Below, one piece after another: positions 8,855-17,600 of a stretch of 64,000 nucleotides of DNA. The stretch is taken from assembly GCA_945875585.1 (NCBI GenBank), contig CAMCLK010000015.1:32312-96311 (forward strand), read 5' to 3'. This stretch comes from Candidatus Kuenenia stuttgartensis. Lineage in GTDB: Bacteria; Planctomycetota; Planctomycetia; Gemmatales; Gemmataceae. How positions within the stretch are numbered: the first letter of the stretch is position 1; every line of letters starts with the position of its first letter. A model generated the notes under the pieces. The model did no database searches, was not told the origin of the DNA, and saw only the letters and a list, made by a program, of their open reading frames with translations. The position numbers and the translations under genes are program-made.

Positions 8855-9559
8855 ATCCCAGACAACTTCCCGAAAATCGCGAAGTGCCGGGTGACCGTTG
8901 GCTGAAACAGGTGGATTACCCGGCCTTTCCACAAGAACAGTGATCATTCCGGCTTGGCGAGCCGCGTCGAGTTCGTCAACAATATCCGAGAAAAAAGCCA
9001 CTTGGTTCGTGGCAAAACCCAGTTCCTTGGCAATGGCGAAATAACTGGCGGACACTTTTTTCGGACCGGTGGTCGTATCAAAATGCCTCGTGAACAGGGT
9101 AGTCAAGTCTCCAGCTTCGGCATGCTGGAAGAACTGAATCTGGGCACCGATACTTCCACTGGAATAAATCGACAACACAACGCCCAATTGGCGCCATAGC
9201 TTTAATGTTTCAGGGACATCCTCAAAAAGTGGAGGCCGCAATGCGCCACTGCGAAACCCCTCATCCCAAATCAACCCTTGAAGGGCTTTCAGGCCCGTTG
9301 CCTTGGCGTCTCGCGCCATCAATGCGCGACAAGCCGCCACCAATTCGGCAGGGGTGCGTAGCTCGGTATTGTCCGTATCCCGAGCCACCTGACTGGCTAT
9401 TTCCACCACGGCGGAATCGAGCCAGTGCCTTTCAACAAAGGTATCTAATCTTTCGGCAGCAAACGGAAACATCACGTCGCGCACAAACGCCAGCGGCGAA
9501 ACCGTCCCTTCAATATCTAGAAGGGCCACACTGCATGAAAGTCTCAGAGGGGATGACAT
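8840..9559 (-). CDS. mtnC: enolase-phosphatase E1
   Basis: A 239-residue HAD-family enzyme of the methionine salvage pathway. It enolises 2,3-diketo-5-methylthiopentyl-1-phosphate and removes the phosphate to give acireductone. HAD motif I appears as LLDIEGTVSPL, motif II as YSSGS, the lysine region as TGPKKVSASY and the metal motif as FFSDIVDELDAA. These match the E1 family, whose first motif is DxEGT. The start ATG at 9557-9559 overlaps the stop of mtnD in the order TGATG, which indicates translational coupling. Its 3' end overlaps that of the plus-strand lipoprotein gene by 15 bases. It is the last gene of mtnB-mtnD-mtnC. Confidence 0.93.
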   Translation of the reverse strand: MSSPLRLSCSVALLDIEGTVSPLAFVRDVMFPFAAERLDTFVERHWLDSAVVEIASQVARDTDNTELRTPAELVAACRALMARDAKATGLKALQGLIWDEGFRSGALRPPLFEDVPETLKLWRQLGVVLSIYSSGSIGAQIQFFQHAEAGDLTTLFTRHFDTTTGPKKVSASYFAIAKELGFATNQVAFFSDIVDELDAARQAGMITVLVERPGNPPVSANGHPALRDFREVVWDLPVR

Positions 9560-10140
9560 CAGATTTTCAACCGGGCATCGGAAGGTGTGGTTGATGCCAT
9601 ATAGGCGGGACCAAAGCAAAGTGGCTGATACTTGCCACTCACCGGTTCAGGAACGTAGACCGGAGTCCATCCAGCGGGGTTCTGGAACAGGCGAATGGCA
9701 CGGATGGTTTTATCCCCACACAGGTTGAACCAGTGCTTGATGCCAAGGGGCACATTGATCAGGTCGCCAGCTTCAACCTGAATGGCAAACACCGGGCCAT
9801 TGTCGGGGTGAATGTGAAACAACCCGGCGCCTTTGAGGATAAAGCGCACTTCATCCTCGGCGTGGGTGTGTTCGCTTTTAAATTTCTCCATCATGGCATC
9901 GAGATTAGGCGTCTCTGGAGTCACCTGCATGACATCGGCGGTGACATAGCCGCCTTGGGCTTTCAACCGGTCGATCTCCGGCTTGTAAGCCTCAAGAATG
10001 GCATCGGCGGGAGCATCGGGGCTGACGCGCTCTTCAAGCTGCCAACGCTCATGCCAGATTCCGAACGGTTTCAGAAATGCGCCGATGGCTTCTGAGCCCT
10101 CAATCCTGCGGTTTTCGTCGGGAACCAAGACGACGGCCAT
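9559..10140 (-). CDS. mtnD: acireductone dioxygenase
   Basis: A 193-residue cupin enzyme that oxidises acireductone with O2 to the 2-oxo acid precursor of methionine plus formate (iron form). The metal ligands are visible in EHTHAEDEVRFIL (His-x-His and Glu), with a further histidine in GIKHWF. I chose ATG 10138-10140 because it begins the family-like sequence MAVVLVPDENR; the longer reading from 10275 would run over the mtnB 3' end. Its TGA overlaps the mtnC ATG by one base, and it follows mtnB by 22 bases with AGGAG-like bases between, so the three genes are one operon. Confidence 0.93.
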   Translation of the reverse strand: MAVVLVPDENRRIEGSEAIGAFLKPFGIWHERWQLEERVSPDAPADAILEAYKPEIDRLKAQGGYVTADVMQVTPETPNLDAMMEKFKSEHTHAEDEVRFILKGAGLFHIHPDNGPVFAIQVEAGDLINVPLGIKHWFNLCGDKTIRAIRLFQNPAGWTPVYVPEPVSGKYQPLCFGPAYMASTTPSDARLKI

Positions 10141-10162
10141 GGAGAGACTCCTGAAAAGAGAT

Positions 10163-10822
10163 TTATGACATCTGCAACTTGCGAGCCAGTACCTCGAACA
10201 AGAACTCGTAAATCTCAACGTGCCGCCGGGCAGCAGCCAGATCCTTACCCCACGTGTACATGCCATGGCGTTCAATTAAAAAGCCATGGGTGAGCGGCCT
10301 GACAGGATCTGCCAAGCGGGGGCGTACTCGCCCCGACAATCGGGCAATATCTTGATCGTTCGCGAATACTTCAACTTCTTTTCGGGTTTCGTGGGTGGTG
10401 ATACCCTCGAGGCCCTTGAGCATCTCGAATCCTTCGATGATGAAGCCGGCCTCACCGTACCGATCGGACAATAGTGTCCCCCACACGGAATGAGTATGCA
10501 GGACAGCACCCGTACCCGGTAATTCAGCCAGCAACGTGTGCAAACCTGTTTCGGCAGAAGGCTTTCCGGGGCCAGAAACCAGAGATTTTCCGGCCGCATC
10601 CACCACCACAAAGTCATCAGCACCCAAGGCGCCTTTATCTTTGCCAGAAGCTGTTAGCAGCAACCGCATAGGATCGCGCTGCAAAACCACGCTGTAGTTA
10701 CTACTGGTACCAAGAGACCAGCGAAAATCGTGGAATTGCCGCCCTATGGCGCGAAGCGATTCGATTCCCGCTTCAATCGCCGGGCGCAGATGATCTTCCC
10801 CATGGGGAACAAGATTAGCCAT
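10163..10822 (-). CDS. mtnB: methylthioribulose-1-phosphate dehydratase
   Basis: A 219-residue class II aldolase-fold enzyme that dehydrates 5-methylthioribulose-1-phosphate to the diketone substrate of MtnC. The zinc-binding motif HTHSVWG and a later histidine in 'ERHGMYTWG' are present, and the start 'SLGTSSNYSV' is typical of MtnB. It is the first gene of the operon with mtnD and mtnC. The other salvage enzymes (MtnN or MtnP, MtnK, MtnA and an aminotransferase) are not in the window. The 173-base region upstream, shared with the divergent cyclase-like gene, should hold the promoter; I do not recognise a SAM riboswitch in it. Confidence 0.92.
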   Translation of the reverse strand: MANLVPHGEDHLRPAIEAGIESLRAIGRQFHDFRWSLGTSSNYSVVLQRDPMRLLLTASGKDKGALGADDFVVVDAAGKSLVSGPGKPSAETGLHTLLAELPGTGAVLHTHSVWGTLLSDRYGEAGFIIEGFEMLKGLEGITTHETRKEVEVFANDQDIARLSGRVRPRLADPVRPLTHGFLIERHGMYTWGKDLAAARRHVEIYEFLFEVLARKLQMS

Positions 10823-10995
10823 GAATACGTCTCACTGGAGTTAGGCATCAGTGTAGCAAGTGTGTGCGAAACCCTCCAGTCCCGCGAACAAGAAGCGGGA
10901 AGTCCCCATAATTCTTTGCTGGAATAGTCTCGTTGGCCCGCTATAAAAAGTATTGATTGGCTATTGTACAACTCCCGCTCCGGGGCATTGAAACC
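10823..10995. promoter_or_regulatory. divergent intergenic region mtnB / cyclase-like gene
   Basis: This 173-base gap separates the minus-strand mtn operon from the plus-strand cyclase-like gene, so promoters for both are expected here. It contains an imperfect hairpin (TCCCGC near 10880 pairing with GCGGGA near 10896) and a TATAAA at about 10942. I could not place a convincing -35/-10 pair with normal spacing for either direction. Confidence 0.35.
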
Positions 10996-13104
10996 ATGAT
11001 TGGATTTAGCAGGCTTGGCATTCAATCCAAGCTGATACTACTGTTGCTGGGCGTAAGCCTGACCTCGATTTCAGTAATGGCATGGATTGGCTACAGCACT
11101 GGCAAATCCGCCCTTAGCCAATCGGTACAAAACCAGCTCAAAGCGGTATTGGTAGCCAAAACAAACACCTTGAAAAACATGATGACGGCCCTGCGCGATC
11201 AGGTCATATCAATGTCAGATAGTCAGGTGGCTATTGAAGGCATGCGCGACTTCCGCAAAGCCTACAATGAATTGGCGACCCAGAAATTAACGCCAACAGA
11301 AGAGACGAAACTCCGCGAGTTTTATCAGAACGATTTCATTCCTGAATTAGCCAAACATGTTGATGGGCAACCAGTGATTGAACAGTACATGCCCACAGGC
11401 CCTATAGAGCGTTATCTTCAATACCACTACATCGCAGCAAATCCGCACCAATATGAAAAAAAGCAGGACCTGGATGTCGCGCCAAACGACAAGACCTCAT
11501 ACGGCGAAATACACGCGCGATTGCACAAGTTTTTTGGCAGGGCAGCCACGCTGTTTGGATTTGAGGACATGCTGCTGGTCGATGTTGAAACCATGAACAT
11601 CATTTACAGTTACCAAAAAACAACGGAATTCGCGACAAATCTTGTGAATGGACCGTATTCGGGCAGTCATCTGGCAACCACGGCCAGAATCATGCAACGC
11701 ACCAAAGATCGTGATGATTTTAAAATTGCCGACTTCGAGGCTTACAGGCCAAATCTAGGCAAGCCGATGGGCTTCGCAATGAGCCCGATCTTTGATGGCT
11801 CCAAAATGATTGGCATTCTATTACTGCAGTTTCCAATCGACGATTTCAACGAAACGCTTACAGGCAATTACAAATGGTCCGAGGAAGGGCTTGGCGAAAC
11901 CGGCGAGTGCTACTTGGTTGGCCCGGACAAGACAATGCGAAGCCGGTCCAGATTCATGCATTCAGACCCCATAGGGTTTATTAAAAAGCTGCGCGAATTA
12001 GGCATAAGTCCAAAAGTTATTAACCAGATTGAAAAGCAGGAAGATGTTATCAACGTTATGCCAGTCAACACTCCTAGCACCGAATTAGCCTTAAAAGGAC
12101 AATCGGGAATTCATCAAATATACGATTACCGCAACGAAGAGGTTTTAAGCGCTTACGGCCCATTTGAACTTGACTCGCTGAGATGGGCCGTGATTGCGGA
12201 AATGGACACCAGTGAAGCCTATGCACCCATAAGGGCATTCGGCCGCACTGTCATTGTTGTCGCCACGGCCATGGCCTTGGGAGTGACACTCCTGGCACTT
12301 TTCTGTTCGCATATCCTCACACACCCTATGCGACTGCTCGCGGAAGGTGCCCGCAAAGTTGGGGAAGGAGACACGAACGTGAAAATCAGAATCACCTCCC
12401 ATGATGAATTTGGCGAGCTCGCGAAAGTATTCAACAAAATGGCTTCCAGCATTCGGACACAACAGGAAAACCTTGAAAAACAGATTCATGAAAATCAGGA
12501 ATTGCTGTTGAACATCCTGCCAGCATCGGCTGTGGCCCAGAGGCAGGAAGGGGACGAAAAAGCAAGCCGGCAATTCGCCGACGTCACAGTGCTATTCGCG
12601 GATATCGTTGGTATGGAAGAGTTTGGAGTTCATGCTGGAGAATCAAAAGCCCTTTCCATTCTGGGCGATCTTATCAGCGCTTTTGATGAAGCGGCCGAAA
12701 AAAGCGGCGTGGAAAAGGTCAAAACCATTGGTGGCTCTTATCTGGCTGTATGCGGGTTATCGGTGACCCGGCCAGATCACACCCGGCGCGTGATCCAATT
12801 CGCACAAGAAATGGCGCGTATTGTGACTATTTTCAACCGCGACCACAAAGCCGACCTTGCTATAAGCATTGGCATCAACTCCGGCCCTATTGTTGGCGGT
12901 GTGGTGGGACGCAGGAAATTCCTGTACGACCTTTGGGGCAACACCGTGGCCATTGCCAAGCGCCTTGCTGCCGACAAGGTGATTGCCATTCGTGTTACCG
13001 GCCCGATGCGCGAAAAAATGAGCGAACAATTCAACTTTTCAGGGCCGATACTCATCAATTCCGAAGGCAAATCACCAATGGAAGCATGGCAAGTTATTAG
13101 TTGA
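10996..13104 (+). CDS. membrane class III nucleotide-cyclase-like protein
   Basis: A 702-residue two-helix membrane protein. I use ATG 10996 (MIGFSRLGIQSK) rather than an upstream TTG. After a membrane helix (~8-30) comes a long extracytoplasmic sensor of ~400 residues of dCache-like type, a second helix (~415-440), a HAMP region (~440-495), a short coiled linker ending in 'LLLNILPASA', and a class III cyclase domain (~525-702). That linker phrase is typical of bacterial adenylate cyclases. Of the catalytic residues, the first metal Asp (D536), the base-recognition Lys (K576) and Asp (D645) and the transition-state Arg (R656) are present. The second metal Asp is Gly (G580) and the transition-state Asn is Ala (A652). 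Activity is therefore doubtful, or needs a partner. It precedes an MscS-type channel by 32 bases. Confidence 0.85.
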   Translation: MIGFSRLGIQSKLILLLLGVSLTSISVMAWIGYSTGKSALSQSVQNQLKAVLVAKTNTLKNMMTALRDQVISMSDSQVAIEGMRDFRKAYNELATQKLTPTEETKLREFYQNDFIPELAKHVDGQPVIEQYMPTGPIERYLQYHYIAANPHQYEKKQDLDVAPNDKTSYGEIHARLHKFFGRAATLFGFEDMLLVDVETMNIIYSYQKTTEFATNLVNGPYSGSHLATTARIMQRTKDRDDFKIADFEAYRPNLGKPMGFAMSPIFDGSKMIGILLLQFPIDDFNETLTGNYKWSEEGLGETGECYLVGPDKTMRSRSRFMHSDPIGFIKKLRELGISPKVINQIEKQEDVINVMPVNTPSTELALKGQSGIHQIYDYRNEEVLSAYGPFELDSLRWAVIAEMDTSEAYAPIRAFGRTVIVVATAMALGVTLLALFCSHILTHPMRLLAEGARKVGEGDTNVKIRITSHDEFGELAKVFNKMASSIRTQQENLEKQIHENQELLLNILPASAVAQRQEGDEKASRQFADVTVLFADIVGMEEFGVHAGESKALSILGDLISAFDEAAEKSGVEKVKTIGGSYLAVCGLSVTRPDHTRRVIQFAQEMARIVTIFNRDHKADLAISIGINSGPIVGGVVGRRKFLYDLWGNTVAIAKRLAADKVIAIRVTGPMREKMSEQFNFSGPILINSEGKSPMEAWQVIS

Positions 13105-13136
13105 TGACGTGACTCAAGCCACGAAGGAATAGATTC

Positions 13137-14573
13137 ATGTCAGAGTTGCTCGGCGAGCCGATGTCTAATTTTTGGCCTGCCATGTTGCTGGCCATTGGTT
13201 TTCCTGTTGCCCTGTTGCTGCTGAACGAAAGCATCGCGGCAGGCGCTCGAAAAAAGTGGGCGCTGACATCGACACTACGATCGCTGCGGACCCTCGTAGC
13301 CCCTTGTTTGGCTATCTGGATGTTCTTGCAACACGTTCTCGAGATGCCGCACAACAATATTTATGTGCAATTAATAAAAACACTGTTTTGGATCAGTGTT
13401 TTGTATTCATCACTTGGGTTTGTCAACGATGTCGTCTTTGGTTCGGCACAAAAAGGATCGTGGCAAGAGCGATTGCCCAAGCTTTTTCGCGACTTAGTCC
13501 GCGCGCTGCTGGTCGCATTGGGAGCCATGGTCATTTATTCCCAGGTGTGGGGGCGCGAAATCGAAGGCGCACTCACCGCGCTGGGTGTGGGATCCATTGT
13601 TATTGGTCTGGCGTTGCAGGAACCACTCGGAAACATCGTTTCTGGATTGATGCTGCTGTTTGAACGTCCACTCAACGTGGGTGATTGGATCAGTGTCGAC
13701 GGCGTGTCTGGCAAAGTTATTGAAATCAATTGGCGATCGGTCCATATAGAAACACCCACTAGAGAATTACGGATTGTCCCTAACGTGTCTCTATACAAGG
13801 GAGCATTCAGCAACCTTTCGCGTCCGACGCCTCTGCGAACTGATTCCATCGAAATCGGTTTCAGCTACGATAACGCACCAAACCGGGTGAAGGACATTCT
13901 GCTCGACATGGTCGCATCAACCCCAGGTGTGCTTGCCGACCCCAATCCCGCCGTGCGTACCGTTAACTATGCCGATTTTTCTATCATCTACCGCTTATCC
14001 TTTTCGGTATCACGCCAAGAAGACTTAGCTGCCACACGCGACCGTATCATGACCAAAATTTGGTATGTAACCCGCCGCGAGGGACTGACAATCCCCTTCC
14101 CCATTCAGATGGAATATGGCCCGGGTGAAAACCCCGGAGTGGCAAACGCCAAGCCCGCGGATTGGCTTTCCAAGCAACCCCGCTTTAAAACAGCGATTCT
14201 GGAAGAACACAGCAGCAAACTGCCAATCATTACTGATTATGCGCGTGGTGAAGTTATCCAACGGCCCAATACGCATTTCCAAGGCTTTGCGCTGGTGCTT
14301 AATGGCAGCGCAGCGCTCTCCATTACAGACAAACAGGGAAACACCATCGAAATCGGCACGATTGGGCCTGGTGAGTATTTCGGGGAACACGGAACCGCCA
14401 GTTTGTCGAATGAAGATTACGGCATCACCGCAATCAATGATCTCAAATTAATGATTTTCAACACCGAGTCCATCGGCGAACTACTTAACAAATCCCCCGG
14501 CCTCGCCGCGGAAGTTGGCGAGGCCATTCAGGCAAGGCGACTTGCAGCGCACGAAGCGCGACGCCATAAATAG
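13137..14573 (+). CDS. MscS-family channel with cyclic-nucleotide-binding-like C-terminus
   Basis: A 478-residue channel starting at ATG 13137 behind an AAGGAA ribosome site. Four or so hydrophobic helices occupy the first ~165 residues. The pore-lining segment and beta-domain entry are clear in 'GLALQEPLGNIVSGL' and 'ERPLNVGDWISV', the hallmark of MscS. After the cytoplasmic beta and alpha/beta domains, residues ~355-465 form a jelly roll of the CRP/CNB type (YARGEVI, LNGSAALSI, GEYFGEHG). This is the architecture of bacterial cyclic-nucleotide-gated (bCNG) channels. The phosphate-binding cassette keeps the Gly-Glu (G416-E417) but has no Arg in the following 16 residues, where cAMP/cGMP binders carry one. 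It is probably cotranscribed with the cyclase-like gene, which would be its natural signal source. Confidence 0.85.
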   Translation: MSELLGEPMSNFWPAMLLAIGFPVALLLLNESIAAGARKKWALTSTLRSLRTLVAPCLAIWMFLQHVLEMPHNNIYVQLIKTLFWISVLYSSLGFVNDVVFGSAQKGSWQERLPKLFRDLVRALLVALGAMVIYSQVWGREIEGALTALGVGSIVIGLALQEPLGNIVSGLMLLFERPLNVGDWISVDGVSGKVIEINWRSVHIETPTRELRIVPNVSLYKGAFSNLSRPTPLRTDSIEIGFSYDNAPNRVKDILLDMVASTPGVLADPNPAVRTVNYADFSIIYRLSFSVSRQEDLAATRDRIMTKIWYVTRREGLTIPFPIQMEYGPGENPGVANAKPADWLSKQPRFKTAILEEHSSKLPIITDYARGEVIQRPNTHFQGFALVLNGSAALSITDKQGNTIEIGTIGPGEYFGEHGTASLSNEDYGITAINDLKLMIFNTESIGELLNKSPGLAAEVGEAIQARRLAAHEARRHK

Positions 14574-14637
14574 CCTACCTTATAACTAATTTCTTGAAAT
14601 AACCGGCACTGCCACACTGTTGCGGAAGGGCTTTTTG

Positions 14638-17600
14638 TTATTGATATTTGGCTTGATCGGGACTTGATGGCACTGTTGCCGGATTAGATGAAAACCAGCG
14701 GCGAATGAGAACGTAAAAAACCGGGGTAAAAAGCAATCCAAACACGGTAACGCCCAGCATACCACAGAACACCGTTACTCCAATCGCGCGGCGCATTTCA
14801 GCGCCGGCACCGACCGAAAGTACCAACGGAAGCACACCCAAGATAAATGCCGCAGATGTCATCAGAATCGGCCGCAAGCGCATCCGCGCTGCCTCAATCA
14901 CCGCTTCAGCCGCAGATTTCCCTTCGTCTTCTTGTTGCTTGGCAAATTCAACAATCAAGATGGCATTTTTAGCGGCTAGACCCACCAACACAACCAACCC
15001 AATTTGCACAAATAGATTGTTGTCGAGGCCCCAAATCAGAACACCTGCCAGTGCCGAAAGCAAACACATCGGCACAATCAGAAGGATTGCGGCAGGTAGA
15101 GACCAACTTTCATATTGGGCAGCAAGTGCTAAAAACACAAAGACTACACCCAATGGGAAGATTAAAACGTTAATGGGATCAGCGGCAGCCAAGCGCTGCT
15201 GAAGAGCCATTTCGGTCCATTCATGACCAAATCCATTAGGAAGCGCTCGCTTGGCCAGCGCATCGACAGCAGCCATACCCTCACCGGAACTGACGCCAGG
15301 GGCCACAATAGCGTTAACCTCGGCAGATGGGTACAGATTGAAGCGCGTGACAATAGCCGGTCCGGATTCCTCCACAATTGAAACAAGTGTGCCAAGCGGA
15401 ACCATAGCCCCGGAAATTCCGCGAACTTGCAACAGGCGTATGTCAGCAGGAGTAAGACGGAATCGAATATCCCCCTGCACATTCACCTGCCAATTTCGAC
15501 CATACAAGCTGATGTCGTTCACATAAACACCACCCAGATAGGTTGATAATGCAGAGAAAATCTGAGAAAGACTCACACCGGCAGTTTTGGCTTTCACACG
15601 GTCAATATCGAGAAATACCTGCGGTTGTCCGGTAGAAAAGGTCGAAAACACCGCGGCAAGTCTGGAATCCGAGGCCGCCTCCACTTGAAGGGTATTGGCG
15701 GCCACTTCCAGTTTTTCCAGTCCTGCTCCGGAACGATCCTGAACGAGAAACTTCAATCCACCGGTACTGCCGACGCCATCCACGGGTGGGGCATTGAATA
15801 CATAGGTGGCAGCATCAAGCTCCCCGGCGAGCAACAATTTCAAACGGTCTCGAGTGGCCATGGCTGAAAGATGCTGATGGCGCTGGCGTTCTTCAAATGG
15901 CTTCAAGACAACAAAGAGCGCTCCCCCCTGCGAGACATTGCTATTGGAGAGCACCGAAAAGCCCGGAAGGGCGAGAACATGGGATACGGCGTCATCCTGC
16001 CGGATAAGCTTGTCGAGCTTGCGAACAACAGCATCGGTTCGGCCGAGACTTGCCCCCTGTGGCAGATCCGCCGCTACTATCAAATATCCTTTATCCTGAT
16101 CGGGTACAAACCCTACAGGTACATTGGCAAAACCGTAGCCCGTAATTCCAAGCAGAATCACATAAACAACCAGAAAAATCCCCGCGCGGCGCACGACTCC
16201 GCGGGCAATGGAACCGTAACCGGTTGTTGCAAGCCCCAACAATTCCTCAAAACCAGCAAAAACCATTTTCATAAGGCTGTTGCATGGGCCCACCAATGCC
16301 CTGCCCACTAGACCAAGCAAGAGAGCGAAAGCGATCTTCGTGACCCACGGCGATACAAATTGCGGGACAATGGCAGAAATTTGAAACCAACCGAGGACCA
16401 CGCCAATCAGCGGCAAAGCCCAGCGCGGTAGCGGATCGACCGCATGGGACTGCCCATGCGGTTGCATGATCGAAGCGCAACGCGATGGTGTCATCGTCAG
16501 GGCGTTCATGGCAGAGATCAGTGTTGAGCCGGCAATGGTGAGCGCGAATTGCCGAAAAAACTGACCACTGATACCTGTCAAAAAAGCCGTTGGAATAAAC
16601 ACGGCCGCCAAGACAATGGCGATTGCCACCACGGCACCTGCAGTCTCGTCCATGGCGCGGCGGGCAGCCTCTTTCGGATCATACCCTTTCGCAATCCACC
16701 GTTCGACATTTTCGATGACAACAATGGCGTCATCCACAACAATTCCAATGGCCAACACAAGGCCGAAAAGAGACAGGTTATTAAGACTAAATCCCAGCAG
16801 CGCCATCACACCGAATGTGCCAATCAGTGAAACAGGCACTTCAATCATGGGAAGAATGGTGATGCGCCAATCCTTGAGGAAGAGAAGCACAACAATCAGG
16901 ACCAGTACAACGGCCTCAAGCAGGGTGTGGTAAACCACCTCGATCGATTCTTCAATAAACACCGTTGTGTCATAGACGATATCCACTCTCATGCCGGGTG
17001 GAAAAAAGACAGCCTGCTCCTTCATCAACTCACGGATACCACGAGCAGTGGCTACCGCATTGGAACCGGGTTGTTGATAGACGGCCAAGCATACCGATTC
17101 AGCCCCGTCCAAGTAGCTGTTCACCGAATACGATTTGGCACCCAGCTCAACTCCCTGGCTAACCGTAGAAATACCGCCGCTTCGTTGAATCAAATCACGT
17201 AGTGGAATTTCTTTGCCACCCAACCCGATTTGAATGGCCCATGGCGATCTGCGGGCACTCTTCAAATTGAAATCGGCGGAGTCTCCCTTAGGCGCGAAAT
17301 GCCCGGCATCCATAAGTGCTTTGCGGACATGGACAGCACTGGTGCCAGCAGCCTTGATACGTTCGGGATCAAGTCGCACTCGGTATTCCTGATCACGCAC
17401 AACATCCGCAAGATAAACGTTTTGTCCGCGGGTACCTGTCTTGACAATAATTTTTTCAAACTCGTCTTCCATTTTGAGCCTGCCTTGAGCATTGATCGTG
17501 AGTTCAAAAGCGACTGACTTGGGTGCGGGCGGTTGCCCCAAGACACCGGCAGCGACCTGAATATTCTGCTCACGTATGGCAGTCAGCACGTCTTCCACAG

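Noticed and set aside
10823..10956. A SAM or other methionine-pathway riboswitch before mtnB
   Set aside because: Only a short GC hairpin is there; I do not see the kink-turn and four-way junction pattern of an S-box leader.
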